Origin: Clostridiales bacterium
GTDB taxonomy: Bacteria > Bacillota > Clostridia > Christensenellales > UMGS416
Assembly: GCA_012515725.1 (NCBI GenBank)
Contig: JAAYXU010000048.1
Location: 1 to 14,157 of the forward strand
Direction of reading: 5' to 3'
Length of the DNA stretch: 14,157 bases
Shown: in pieces, positions 6,501-13,932 of the stretch
Layout of the letters: each line of letters starts with the position of its first letter
Position numbering within the stretch: the stretch's first letter is position 1
Position numbers and translations under genes: made by a program
Notes under the pieces: model-generated
Databases searched by the model: none
The model's input: the letters and a program-made list of their open reading frames with translations, nothing else
Told to the model about the DNA's origin: nothing

Positions 6501-6529
6501 CACCATATGAAGTGAGAGCCTAACGTGTG
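6501..6529 (-). promoter_or_regulatory. Candidate sigma-K/E-type promoter for the 70-residue membrane peptide
   Basis: Minus strand: CACA (6529-6526), 16 bases, CATATGGTG (6509-6501). The known Bacillus sigma-K consensus is mACm, 16-17 bases, CATAnnnTA. The -35 fits fully and the -10 at all but the last base. The leader to the ATG would be about 25 bases and contains the ribosome binding site. If right, the peptide would be made in the mother cell during sporulation. These motifs are short and chance matches are common. Confidence 0.35.
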
Positions 6530-6620
6530 CCTGTGCGGACGGGTAAGCGTTTCTTTCATATCGGCCGCTTTCAAGGGAAGAGGAAGGAGGTATCGTTCTC
6601 ATTTTATACACCGGAATTAT

Positions 6621-6649
6621 TTGTAGCGTGAACCACCGTGTGGTATAAT
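6621..6649 (+). promoter_or_regulatory. Sigma-A-type promoter for the FHA-ftsW-moxR-uvrC run
   Basis: TTGTAG at 6621-6626 (3 of 6 to TTGACA), a 17-base spacer, and a perfect TATAAT at 6644-6649 preceded by TGG, that is an extended -10. Transcription would begin near 6656, just before the ribosome binding site GGGAGGGG (6661-6668). This also rules out the in-frame ATG at 6638 as the start of the FHA gene. Confidence 0.65.
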
Positions 6650-6676
6650 AATCGAAAAGCGGGAGGGGATCAGCGA

Positions 6677-7156
6677 ATGGGCTGGCGGGAGCTTTATGCC
6701 CTGGCGGTACGATACTTGCTGCCGACTATTATGGCGGCGGTATTGTTGCGGGTGATGTTTATTACTGCCCGCGAGTGGCGCGCCGCCAGGCGCGCGCGGG
6801 ACTTGACGCCTCCGCCCATCGGATCGCTGACCGACGACGCGGGAAGGCAGTACGCGCTCGGGCACGACAGCGTGCTGGGCCGCTCCCGCCGATGCGATAT
6901 TGTGCTTTCGGATGCGGGCGTGGCGGGCGTACACGCCCAGATATACGAACGCCGCCGGACTGTTTTCCTGCAGCCCCTTGCCCGGGGGAAGGTTTTCCTC
7001 AATGGCGCGGCGCTGTCAGGACGGGCGAAGCTCCAAAGCGGCGACACCGTGGGGCTGGGCGAAACGGCGCTGACGGTAAGGCTTTGCGGCAGGGATCAGG
7101 GCGGAGATGAGGCCGGCCCAGCGAAAGCCGAGTCGCAATGCGGAACGGATGTGTGA
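6677..7156 (+). CDS. FHA-domain protein with N-terminal membrane anchor
   Basis: 159 residues. A hydrophobic segment (about 9-30) followed by a basic stretch (AREWRAARRARD) suggests a membrane anchor with a cytoplasmic FHA domain at about 58-137. FHA landmarks are LGRS (67-70), VHAQI (85-89) and VFLNG (106-110). FHA domains bind phosphothreonine peptides. The usual VSRxH is VAGVH here, so a Ser and an Arg of the canonical motif are replaced, which may weaken phosphopeptide binding. The start at 6677 has GGGAGGGG 8 bases upstream and lies after the predicted transcription start. FHA genes beside ftsW and a penicillin-binding-protein gene are a recurring arrangement in Gram-positive bacteria, which suggests a link between kinase signalling and wall synthesis. 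An SpoIIIAA-like or kinase gene is not seen nearby. Confidence 0.85.
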   Translation: MGWRELYALAVRYLLPTIMAAVLLRVMFITAREWRAARRARDLTPPPIGSLTDDAGRQYALGHDSVLGRSRRCDIVLSDAGVAGVHAQIYERRRTVFLQPLARGKVFLNGAALSGRAKLQSGDTVGLGETALTVRLCGRDQGGDEAGPAKAESQCGTDV

Positions 7157-7192
7157 AAGCTCCGCGCATGGTCTGCGTCTGCACATGGCAGG

Positions 7193-7202
7193 AAGGAGGT
7201 GA
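7193..7202 (+). promoter_or_regulatory. Near-perfect Shine-Dalgarno with no standard start codon at the right distance
   Basis: AAGGAGGTGA matches 10 bases of the complement of the 16S rRNA 3' end. The only plausible in-frame start at normal spacing is CTG at 7209 (9 bases after AGGAGG); the first in-frame ATG, at 7239, is 39 bases away. An in-frame TGA at 7200-7202 prevents a start further upstream. Confidence 0.6.
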
Positions 7203-7238
7203 CCGGTTCTGCCGCTTTCCATCACTAGTAGAAGCGGA

Positions 7239-8480
7239 ATGGTATTCCTGCTCATCGCGCTATTTGCCGTTGCCTCACTGACGCTGCTGGCGATTGACGG
7301 GGACGATACGGATATCTGGGCATTTGTAATGGCGGGCTGTATAGTAGCGGTGCTTGCGGCTGAGTATATACTCTTTCCGGTGCTGTTCAGGCACGGCGAC
7401 CGGTCTTTATTACTCATCATCAATACGCTGGCCGTGCTGGGGCTTGTGTTTCAGTACAGGCTGGATCCCTGGACGGCGTTCCGGCAGCTCGCGTGGTTCA
7501 TCGTAGGCCTGACGGTCATGGGGGGAGTCGTCTGGTTCCTGTCGCGCTGGGAGGGGTTTGAGGCAGGATCGTGGCTATATATGGGCATGGGACTGGCGCT
7601 GCTGGCGGCAAGCCTGGTCTATGGATCGACGGCCGGGGGCGCGAAAAGCTGGGTGCGCATCAGCGAGGTGCTGTCTATCCAGCCCTCGGAGTTCGCGAAG
7701 GTCACGCTGTGCCTTTCGCTCGCGTCGGTGCTGCGTGAGCAGCGACGCTTTACCGGATACCTTCCGCTGTTCGCGTTTATACTGCTCAGCGTGGCGCTCC
7801 TGGTCGTGCAGAAGGATCTGGGGGCGGCCGCGCTCTACTACATAACGTTCCTGGGTGTGCTGATGGCGGCCACCTCCAACGGATGGTGGGTATCTGCCGG
7901 AGTACTCGGGGCGGCGGGCGGCGCTGTCGCCGCGTATCATTTCTTCGACCATGTCCGGCTGCGGGTATCAGTATGGCTGGACCCCTGGTCGCTTCCGGAC
8001 ACGGGCGGCTATCAGATCATACAGGGGCTTGAGGCCGTCGCACGCGGCGGCCTGCTGGGAGCGGGACTGGGGCAGGGATTTCCGACCCGTATCCCCGCGG
8101 TTCGCAATGACTATATATTCGCGGCGGTCTGCGAGGAGCTGGGGATCGCAGCGGGCATCATAGTCATCGCGTTCTATCTCATACTCGTGGTGCGCGGCGC
8201 GTTCATAGCCCGCGCGGCCCGTGACAGCTTCCGCAGCCTGCTCGCGGCGAGCGCTACGCTGATGATCGCGGCGCAGAGCTTCATCATCATCGGCGGTGTG
8301 CTCCGGATGATACCGCTTACGGGAATCACGCTGCCGCTCGTGAGCTATGGCGGCTCCTCTATGCTGGGTACGCTGATGCTGTGCGGCATACTGCAGGCGA
8401 TCGCCCAGAGAAACGGAATCGACCGTCAGAGCGCCAGGCAGGCAAAGGCAAAGCGCGTCACGCAGGGAGAGGGGCCATGA
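7239..8480 (+). CDS. FtsW/RodA/SpoVE family peptidoglycan glycosyltransferase
   Basis: 413 residues from the ATG used here. SEDS-family integral membrane protein, about 10 membrane segments, which polymerises lipid II into glycan strands on the outer face of the membrane, normally with a class B penicillin-binding protein. Family motifs: GAKSWVRI then IQPSEFAKV (134-155), with the conserved Trp at 138; VVQKDLGAA (189-197); WLDPW (247-250 region) followed by GYQIIQGL and a Gly-rich loop GGLLGAGLGQG; NDYIFAAVCEELG (290-302), where D291 aligns with the catalytic Asp of RodA/FtsW; and LPLVSYGGSSML near the end. Which member it is (division, elongation or cortex) cannot be told from sequence alone. 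The ATG has no ribosome binding site; a CTG at 7209 adding 10 residues is a serious alternative. The stop overlaps the next gene by ATGA. Confidence 0.92.
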   Translation: MVFLLIALFAVASLTLLAIDGDDTDIWAFVMAGCIVAVLAAEYILFPVLFRHGDRSLLLIINTLAVLGLVFQYRLDPWTAFRQLAWFIVGLTVMGGVVWFLSRWEGFEAGSWLYMGMGLALLAASLVYGSTAGGAKSWVRISEVLSIQPSEFAKVTLCLSLASVLREQRRFTGYLPLFAFILLSVALLVVQKDLGAAALYYITFLGVLMAATSNGWWVSAGVLGAAGGAVAAYHFFDHVRLRVSVWLDPWSLPDTGGYQIIQGLEAVARGGLLGAGLGQGFPTRIPAVRNDYIFAAVCEELGIAAGIIVIAFYLILVVRGAFIARAARDSFRSLLAASATLMIAAQSFIIIGGVLRMIPLTGITLPLVSYGGSSMLGTLMLCGILQAIAQRNGIDRQSARQAKAKRVTQGEGP

Positions 8481-8581
8481 GACAGATCCGCCGAAATATC
8501 TTACTGATCGCTCTGCTCATCGCGCTCGCTTACGCGGGACTGGCGGCCTGCCTTATTTGGACTGCCTTTACCTACAGCTGA
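8477..8581 (+). CDS. 34-residue membrane peptide resembling the N-terminus of a class B penicillin-binding protein
   Basis: Starts MRQIRRNILLIALLIALA and ends CLIWTAFTYS: a basic N-terminus, one membrane span (about 8-29), then a stop. The start overlaps the ftsW-type stop (ATGA) with GGGAGAGGGG just ahead, so it is translationally coupled. In many Gram-positive genomes this exact place is held by a PBP2/PbpA gene whose N-terminus looks just like this: a basic tail followed by a single anchor. No pedestal or transpeptidase motif (SxxK, SxN, KTG) follows in any frame before the MoxR gene. It may be a remnant left by an internal deletion of such a gene, or a genuine small partner of the polymerase. 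Short length keeps confidence moderate. Confidence 0.5.
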   Translation: MRQIRRNILLIALLIALAYAGLAACLIWTAFTYS

Positions 8582-8589
8582 GACCCGCT

Positions 8590-8624
8590 GGAGCGGAGAC
8601 GGGAAACCCGCTCCGAGACGGGAA
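8590..8624 (+). repeat. Short inverted and direct repeats between the small peptide gene and the MoxR gene
   Basis: GGAGCGG (8590-8596) can pair with CCGCTCC (8608-8614), and GAGACGGGAA occurs twice (8596-8605 and 8615-8624) with a 19-base period. No T-tract follows. The hairpin could tune expression of the MoxR gene or mark the scar of a deletion. Confidence 0.4.
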
Positions 8625-8643
8625 TAAACGGGAGGAATCTTTC

Positions 8644-9606
8644 ATGGAATTCACAAGAATGCATGAAATTACCCAAAGGATCCGGGAGAATATCGGGCGG
8701 GTCATCGTAGGATGCGAGCCGGTCGTCGATCTGCTCATGACAGCGGTGCTGGCCCGGGGGCATGTGCTGCTCGAGGATGTGCCGGGCACTGGAAAGACGA
8801 TGCTGGCTAAGTCGCTGGCACGCTCGGTCGGCTGCGCGTTCAGCCGCATACAGTTCACGCCCGACATACTGCCCTCCGATATCACCGGCATGAACATATA
8901 CAATCAGAAAACCCACGAGTTTGAGTTCCGGAAAGGCCCGGTTTTCGCGAACATCGTGCTGGGAGACGAGATTAACCGCGCCACCCCGCGCAGCCAGTCG
9001 GCGCTTCTTGAGTGCATGGAGGAGGGACAGGTGACCGCCGACGGCGTTTCCTATACGCTCGCGCGCCCCTTCCTCGTCATCGCGACGCAGAACCCGGTGG
9101 AAACCCACGGAACATTTCCGCTGCCGGAGGCGCAGCTCGACCGGTTCTTCATCCGGACCAGGATGGGCTACCCCGCGACCCGGCAGGGCGTGGAGATACT
9201 GGACCGCTTCATCGAGGGTAATCCGCTTGCCGAGCTCACGCCGGTGGCGTCGAGCGCGGAGATAGCTGAGGCGCAGGACAGCCTTGGGCGCGTGACCGTG
9301 TCGGCGGCGGTGCGCCGCTACATCGTGGACATCGCGGAGGCCAGCCGCGCGGCTGAAAACGTGACGCTGGGTGTCAGTCCCCGCGGTTCGCTGGCGCTGC
9401 TGCGCGCGGCGCAGGCCTGGGCTGTCGTGTCGGGGCGGGACTACGTGATTCCCGACGATGTCAAGGCTGTCGCTCCTGCGGTGCTGTCTCACCGCATACT
9501 GTGCCGGAACGCCTACGGCTCCCAGGCCGAGGCCTCCCGCAGAGCGGTGGAAGCGCTGCTTGGCCGCACGCCGGTTCCCACCGAGACGCTTGACGAGGAC
9601 GACTAG
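8644..9606 (+). CDS. MoxR-family AAA+ ATPase
   Basis: 320 residues, typical for the family. Walker A GTGKT (48-52) within EDVPGTGKTMLAK; Walker B IVLGDEI (104-110) with D108/E109; the MoxR signature EINRATPRSQSALLECMEEGQV (109-130) in two parts; sensor 1 ATQNP (147-151); FPLPEAQLDRF (158-168); and the sensor 2 segment SPRGSLALL. MoxR ATPases are hexameric, chaperone-like remodelling enzymes that typically act with DUF58 and transglutaminase/DUF4129 membrane proteins on von Willebrand-type or metal-containing partners. The ATG at 8644 has GGGAGG 8 bases upstream; an upstream in-frame ATG at 8557 would overlap the small peptide gene and lacks a site. Three bases separate its stop from the DUF58 gene, so the two are co-expressed. 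Confidence 0.95.
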   Translation: MEFTRMHEITQRIRENIGRVIVGCEPVVDLLMTAVLARGHVLLEDVPGTGKTMLAKSLARSVGCAFSRIQFTPDILPSDITGMNIYNQKTHEFEFRKGPVFANIVLGDEINRATPRSQSALLECMEEGQVTADGVSYTLARPFLVIATQNPVETHGTFPLPEAQLDRFFIRTRMGYPATRQGVEILDRFIEGNPLAELTPVASSAEIAEAQDSLGRVTVSAAVRRYIVDIAEASRAAENVTLGVSPRGSLALLRAAQAWAVVSGRDYVIPDDVKAVAPAVLSHRILCRNAYGSQAEASRRAVEALLGRTPVPTETLDEDD

Positions 9607-9609
9607 ACC

Positions 9610-10692
9610 ATGAACGTTCTGTGGGTCATGCTGGTGGCGGGCGTCCTAATGCTAATAGAGATGGTATATATGCGCATCTTCGCTCTGCGCCGGATACAGT
9701 ATGAGCGTTTCTTTACGAAAAGAGAGCTCTACTGCGGCCAAGAGGTGGAGATGGTCGAGATCATCGCCAATCACAAGCTGACTCCGGTTCCATGGCTGAG
9801 GATGGAGTCGCGCATGTCGGCGTCGCTGCGGTTTGGCGCGCAGGAAAACCTCGATATTATGGAGGACCTTTACCACCGCAGCGTGTTTTTCCTCCGCAGT
9901 CACCGGAGAATCCGGCGTCGTCACCGGGTAACCTGCACGCGGCGCGGGTATTTTAATATGGATTCGGTCACAATGTCAGCAGGCGATCTGCTGGGTCTGT
10001 GGAGCCAGTCCCGGCAGCTGGCCTTGAGCGCCGAGCTAGTCGTATACCCGCGGCTCATGGATCCGGGCGAGCTGCCGATCCCCTCCCGTAAATGGCAGGG
10101 CGACATCGTCGTGCGCCGGTGGATACTGCCCGACCCCTACCTCATCAACGGTATCCGCGAGTACCGGCACGGAGACACGCTCCGGGACGTGCATTGGGGC
10201 GCAACCGCCCGCACGGGCGCGTTGCAGGTCAAGACGCGGGACTATACCGCCTCGCCCCGGCTCATGCTGGTAATCAACGTGCAGCTCACGCAGAACCAGT
10301 GGGGCGAGCTCAACCCCGCGCAGCGCGACATCGTCGAGGGGGCTTTTTCCATAGCGGCCACGCTGGCCCGGTGGGCTACTGACAACGGCGTGGACGCGGG
10401 ACTGTGCTGCAACGGCGTGCTGGCGGGGGAGGAGGGCCGCGAGATTCTGATCGAACCCTCCCACGGCGAGGGGCATCTGGCGCTGCTCATGGAGACCATG
10501 GCCCGGGTTATCATACGGCGGCGAAAGAGCCTGCACAGCTATATTGACGAAACGCTCATAGAGCCCGCCGTCACGGGGCTTGACATACTCGTAGTATCGG
10601 CTTACTGGAGCGACCTTCTCGAGGAGCGCGCGCAGGCGCTGCGAAGGCAGGGAAACGCCGTGGTGCATGTTCCGGTAGGAGGCGCGTCATGA
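9610..10692 (+). CDS. DUF58 domain-containing membrane protein
   Basis: 360 residues. One membrane segment at about 4-24, then a beta-rich region, then the DUF58 core GIREYRHGDTLRDVHW (181-196) followed by ARTGALQVK (200-208). That core is the diagnostic motif of the family, which has a von Willebrand A-like fold and partners MoxR ATPases. Many homologues have two N-terminal spans; only one is evident here. The rest (215-360) fits the VWA-like domain, with LMLVINVQ near 218-225 and a late LDILVVSAYW strand. The start is 3 bases after the MoxR stop with only a weak GAGGAC ahead, consistent with coupled translation. The stop overlaps the DUF4129 gene by ATGA. Substrate of the module is unknown. 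Confidence 0.93.
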   Translation: MNVLWVMLVAGVLMLIEMVYMRIFALRRIQYERFFTKRELYCGQEVEMVEIIANHKLTPVPWLRMESRMSASLRFGAQENLDIMEDLYHRSVFFLRSHRRIRRRHRVTCTRRGYFNMDSVTMSAGDLLGLWSQSRQLALSAELVVYPRLMDPGELPIPSRKWQGDIVVRRWILPDPYLINGIREYRHGDTLRDVHWGATARTGALQVKTRDYTASPRLMLVINVQLTQNQWGELNPAQRDIVEGAFSIAATLARWATDNGVDAGLCCNGVLAGEEGREILIEPSHGEGHLALLMETMARVIIRRRKSLHSYIDETLIEPAVTGLDILVVSAYWSDLLEERAQALRRQGNAVVHVPVGGAS

Positions 10693-11984
10693 GCGAGCGG
10701 ATCAAAAAACTGATGCTGCCGCTGCTTTACGCTTGTTTACTGTACGCACCCTCGGTCGCCCTCACATGGCTGCTGGGTCTGGACGAGCGTGTCCGGCTGG
10801 CGCTCCTTTATGTTTTAGCCGCCCTTCTGGGCTACGGTCTGTCTCTGACGGGTACGCGGCTGCGTATTGGCTGGCACGTTGTCGCGGCGGCCGCGGTTGC
10901 TGTCCCGGCTATCTTCATTTCTGGCCCGCTCTGGGTCCGGATAGGGGAAGGGCTCCTGTGCGCTGTGCTGACGCTGTGGACCGACCGAAGCGCAGCTCGC
11001 CGCTACTGGCAGACGGTCACCTCCCGGAAGCTGCTTGTGAGCGTGGGACTGCTGGCAGCGTTGCAAGCCATTATCTATATGGAGCGCTTTTTCGGCGCGG
11101 GCAGACTCTATCCACTGACGCCGATCATTACCGGCATTACGTTTTTCTGGTTTATCGCGGCGCTGTTTGTCATGAACCGGCTTTCTGTGCGTGGAGCCGC
11201 GTATCTTGACGACGACCGCAGGACGCCCCGCAGTCTGACGGCCAGCAACTCGCTGCTCGTCGCGCTGTTTCTGGCGCTAGTGATGGGCGTCGCGTTCATT
11301 CGCCAGCTCCGCGACGCCGCCTACCGGGTGGTGCTGTGGCTGCGCGATATGCTTCTACACTTCCTCATATGGCTCATGAGCCGCCAGATGGGCAGCGGCG
11401 AGCCGGGCGGGCCGGCGGGGGGCGATATTACGGATATGCTGGCGGGTCTGCGTGAGGAGGTAAGGCGTTCTCCCTTCTGGGAGAAGGTGGGGATCATACT
11501 GCTTTACACGGTGCTCGTGCTGGCTGGGCTGGCGCTTCTCGGGCTGATCGGCTGGGGGCTCTACAGGGCGGCGCGCAGGCTCTGGCGCTTCATACGGGAT
11601 CGGCTGCGGGGCTTCATCGAAGAGTGGCAGGCCAGCCGCGCTGGTTACACCGAGGAGGAGGAGAACCTATTTAGCTGGAAGCAGGTGCGCGACGATCTGC
11701 GCCACAGCGCGGGCCGCCTGCTCAGGCGGTTCCGGCCCAGAGTGCGGCTGGAGGATCTTCCCGATGACCGGTCGCGGGTCCGCATGATATTCCGCTGGAC
11801 GCTGGGTAAGCTGAGACGGCAGGATAAGTATGATCCGGCGCGGACGCCCGCGGAATATCTGCCGCAGCTTCCCGAAGGGGAAGGAGCGCGTTTCGTGGAC
11901 GCATACAACAGAGCGCGCTTCAGCGTCCATACGGTAACCGGCGAGGACGTCGAAGCGGCCCGGCAGATTTACAACAGGCTGTAA
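10689..11984 (+). CDS. Multi-pass membrane protein with C-terminal DUF4129 domain (TgpA-type context, no transglutaminase core)
   Basis: 431 residues. About eight hydrophobic segments lie in the first 300 residues (for example near 8-28, 36-52, 62-78, 115-130, 143-162, 190-207, 217-233 and 268-293). A basic amphipathic stretch follows (about 294-345), then a C-terminal DUF4129-like domain at about 359-431, containing FRWTLGKLRRQD, TPAEYLPQL and FVDAYNRARFSV. In the usual MoxR/DUF58 operon the third gene is TgpA, with a transglutaminase core between the membrane spans and DUF4129. Here the middle is only a short loop (about 234-265) and no Cys-His-Asp triad can be found, so it is probably structural rather than enzymatic. 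ATGA overlap with the DUF58 gene. Three consecutive in-frame stops (TAA TAA TGA) end the gene. Confidence 0.85.
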   Translation: MSERIKKLMLPLLYACLLYAPSVALTWLLGLDERVRLALLYVLAALLGYGLSLTGTRLRIGWHVVAAAAVAVPAIFISGPLWVRIGEGLLCAVLTLWTDRSAARRYWQTVTSRKLLVSVGLLAALQAIIYMERFFGAGRLYPLTPIITGITFFWFIAALFVMNRLSVRGAAYLDDDRRTPRSLTASNSLLVALFLALVMGVAFIRQLRDAAYRVVLWLRDMLLHFLIWLMSRQMGSGEPGGPAGGDITDMLAGLREEVRRSPFWEKVGIILLYTVLVLAGLALLGLIGWGLYRAARRLWRFIRDRLRGFIEEWQASRAGYTEEEENLFSWKQVRDDLRHSAGRLLRRFRPRVRLEDLPDDRSRVRMIFRWTLGKLRRQDKYDPARTPAEYLPQLPEGEGARFVDAYNRARFSVHTVTGEDVEAARQIYNRL

Positions 11985-11999
11985 TAATGAGGTGACGCG

Positions 12000-13877
12000 A
12001 TGAACGACACACTCAGGATCCAGCTTGAAAGCCTGCCCGACAACCCCGGCGTCTATATCATGAAGGACGCGTCGGGCCAGGTCATCTATGTGGGCAAGGC
12101 CATATCGCTCAAAAACCGGGTGCGCCAGTATTTCCACGCCTCGCGCGACCAGGGGCCCAAGGTCACCGCGATAGTAGCGCGGATAGAGTCGCTCGAGACG
12201 GTACTTACCGGCGGCGAGATGGAGGCCCTGGCGCTTGAATGCAATCTCATCAAGCAGCACCATCCCCGATACAATATACTGCTGCGCGACGACAAGCACT
12301 ACCCGTATATCCGCATCGACATGACGCAGGACTACCCGCGCATCGAGATCACACGGCGCATGGATCGCGACAGGGCGCGGTACTTCGGTCCGTATTTCGG
12401 CGCGCGCGGATTGCGCCAGGTGCTGGACGCGGTAGCGGCGACTTTTCCGACGCGTACCTGCCGCAAGTCGATCGACGCTGCCTCCGCACACGACCGGCCT
12501 TGCCTCAATTACCAGATGGGTCGGTGTCCCGCGCCCTGCGCGGGGCTTGTTTCGCCCGCCGAGTACAAAAAGACCGTATCCCAGGTCATCCGATTCCTGG
12601 AGGGGCGGGAGGACGAGGTGATCCAGAGCCTCACCCGGCAGATGAACGAGGCGGCCGAGGCGATGGAGTTCGAGCTGGCCGCGCGGCTGCGCGACCGCCG
12701 CGCGGCGGCAGAACGCATACTCAGCCAGCACCAGCGAGTCATATCCACAGCGCGGGAGGACTGGAACGTGGCAGGGCTTTACCGCGACGGCGTGCGCGCG
12801 ACTGTGCAGCTCATGGTCATCCGCGCCGGGCGCATGATCGGCACAGAAAGCTTTCATATGGCGGGTTCGGGCGGCGAATCCGATGCCGATATCGTGACTG
12901 CGTTCATGAAGCAGTACTATCCGGAGACGCGTGTGGTACCCGGCACGGTGATCGTGCCCGCGCTGACCGACGATATGCCGGTGCTCGAGCTGTGGCTGTC
13001 GTCTCTACGGGGCAGGCGTGTGCGTCTCATCGCCCCGCAGCGGGGCGAAAAGCGCCGTCTGCTGGAAATGGCATGCCGCAACGCCCGGCAAAGCCTCGAG
13101 AAGGAGGCGTTCAGGCAGCTGCGGGAAGATCAGCGCACCGGCGGCGCGCTGCGGGAGCTGGCCGCCGAGCTGGACCTGCCAGCTCCGCCCGCCCGGGTCG
13201 AGTGCTTCGACAACTCGAACATACAGGGAACCGATCCGGTAGCCTCGATGGTGGTTTTCGAGGACGGAAAACCCGCCCGGCGGGAATACCGGAGGTTTAA
13301 AATAAAGACGGTCGCTGGCGCGGACGACTTCGCATCTATGGCCGAGGTCATCGCCCGGCGTTTTACCCGCGGTCTTACCGAGCGTCAGCAGCGCCGGGAA
13401 CGCGGCGAGAGCGAGGACGGCGGCGGGTTCTCGCGCCTGCCCGACCTGCTCATCGTGGACGGCGGACAGGGGCAGCTGTCGGCGGCGCGCGCTGTGATGC
13501 GCGCGCTGGGCGTGGAACACATACCGACGATCGGGCTGGCCAAGCGCGAGGAGGAAATATACCGGGAGGGGGAGGACGAGCCGCTGCGCATAGACCGGCT
13601 GTCCCCAGCTTCCCTGTTTATACAGCATGTCCGCGACGAGGCGCACCGCTTCGCGATCACCTACCACCGCAGTCTCAGGGGCCAGCGGACGCTTCGCTCA
13701 CAGCTTGACGCGGTTCCCGGCATAGGGCCCGCCCGGCGCAGGGCGCTACTGCGGGCGTACCCATCGCTCACTGCGCTTCGGGAGGCCTCGGTGGACGAGC
13801 TGGCGGCAGTGAGGGGAATGAACAGACCGACGGCCGAGGCTGTGAAGCGGTTCTTTGAGCAGAAGGGGGAAGGGTAG
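12000..13877 (+). CDS. uvrC: UvrABC excinuclease subunit C
   Basis: 625 residues, full length for the family. UvrC makes both incisions around bulky DNA lesions in nucleotide excision repair, recruited by UvrB. GIY-YIG nuclease domain (about 12-95): GVYIM (17-21), VIYVGKA (28-34), R40 and the EALALE segment (75-80). Cysteines 154, 168, 176 and 180, in a CLNYQMGRCPAPC context, form the four-Cys site reported to hold an iron-sulfur cluster. UVR motif for UvrB contact at about 209-241. RNase H-like 5' nuclease: D404 (ECFDNSNIQG), D487 (IVDGGQGQL) and H549 (RDEAHRF) match the catalytic set. Tandem helix-hairpin-helix at about 567-620. The ATG has GAGGTGA 4 bases upstream and lies 15 bases after the DUF4129 gene. 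No uvrA or uvrB is in the window. Confidence 0.98.
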   Translation: MNDTLRIQLESLPDNPGVYIMKDASGQVIYVGKAISLKNRVRQYFHASRDQGPKVTAIVARIESLETVLTGGEMEALALECNLIKQHHPRYNILLRDDKHYPYIRIDMTQDYPRIEITRRMDRDRARYFGPYFGARGLRQVLDAVAATFPTRTCRKSIDAASAHDRPCLNYQMGRCPAPCAGLVSPAEYKKTVSQVIRFLEGREDEVIQSLTRQMNEAAEAMEFELAARLRDRRAAAERILSQHQRVISTAREDWNVAGLYRDGVRATVQLMVIRAGRMIGTESFHMAGSGGESDADIVTAFMKQYYPETRVVPGTVIVPALTDDMPVLELWLSSLRGRRVRLIAPQRGEKRRLLEMACRNARQSLEKEAFRQLREDQRTGGALRELAAELDLPAPPARVECFDNSNIQGTDPVASMVVFEDGKPARREYRRFKIKTVAGADDFASMAEVIARRFTRGLTERQQRRERGESEDGGGFSRLPDLLIVDGGQGQLSAARAVMRALGVEHIPTIGLAKREEEIYREGEDEPLRIDRLSPASLFIQHVRDEAHRFAITYHRSLRGQRTLRSQLDAVPGIGPARRRALLRAYPSLTALREASVDELAAVRGMNRPTAEAVKRFFEQKGEG

Positions 13878-13918
13878 GGATCGCTGAGACATGAACGTTT
13901 GGATTGACGATAAATGTC

Positions 13919-13924
13919 AGGAGG
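13919..13924 (+). promoter_or_regulatory. Ribosome binding site favouring TTG over ATG as start of the HIT gene
   Basis: AGGAGG ends only 2 bases before the ATG at 13927 but 8 bases before the in-frame TTG at 13933. The TTG start gives the N-terminus MNNCIFCRI, which matches the usual HIT-protein beginning. Confidence 0.5.
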
Positions 13925-13932
13925 ATATGAAT

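Noticed and set aside
6124..6510. Plus-strand open frame rich in Ser/Lys/Pro across the 70-residue peptide gene
   Set aside because: Low-complexity reverse reading of the hydrophobic repeat; the minus-strand reading has a strong ribosome binding site and silent-only repeat divergence.
6638..6676. ATG at 6638 as start of the FHA gene
   Set aside because: It lies within the spacer of the predicted promoter, before the likely transcription start.
7168..7281. 37-codon ORF starting at ATG 7168 that could be a leader peptide for the FtsW-type gene
   Set aside because: No ribosome binding site of its own, runs across the strong site at 7193, and shows no leader-like codon run.
8572..9492. 306-codon minus-strand frame opposite the MoxR gene
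   Set aside because: Mirror of the MoxR codon pattern; His/Arg-rich with no domain or plausible ribosome binding site.
11667..12857. Long open frame (396 codons) on the minus strand opposite the DUF4129 gene and uvrC
   Set aside because: It lies antisense to two well-supported genes, has Arg/His/Pro-rich translation typical of GC-rich shadow frames, and no recognisable domain.
13904..13931. TTGACG ... TATGAA as a promoter for the HIT gene
   Set aside because: The -10 would overlap the start codon region, so the transcript would lack the clear ribosome binding site at 13919.
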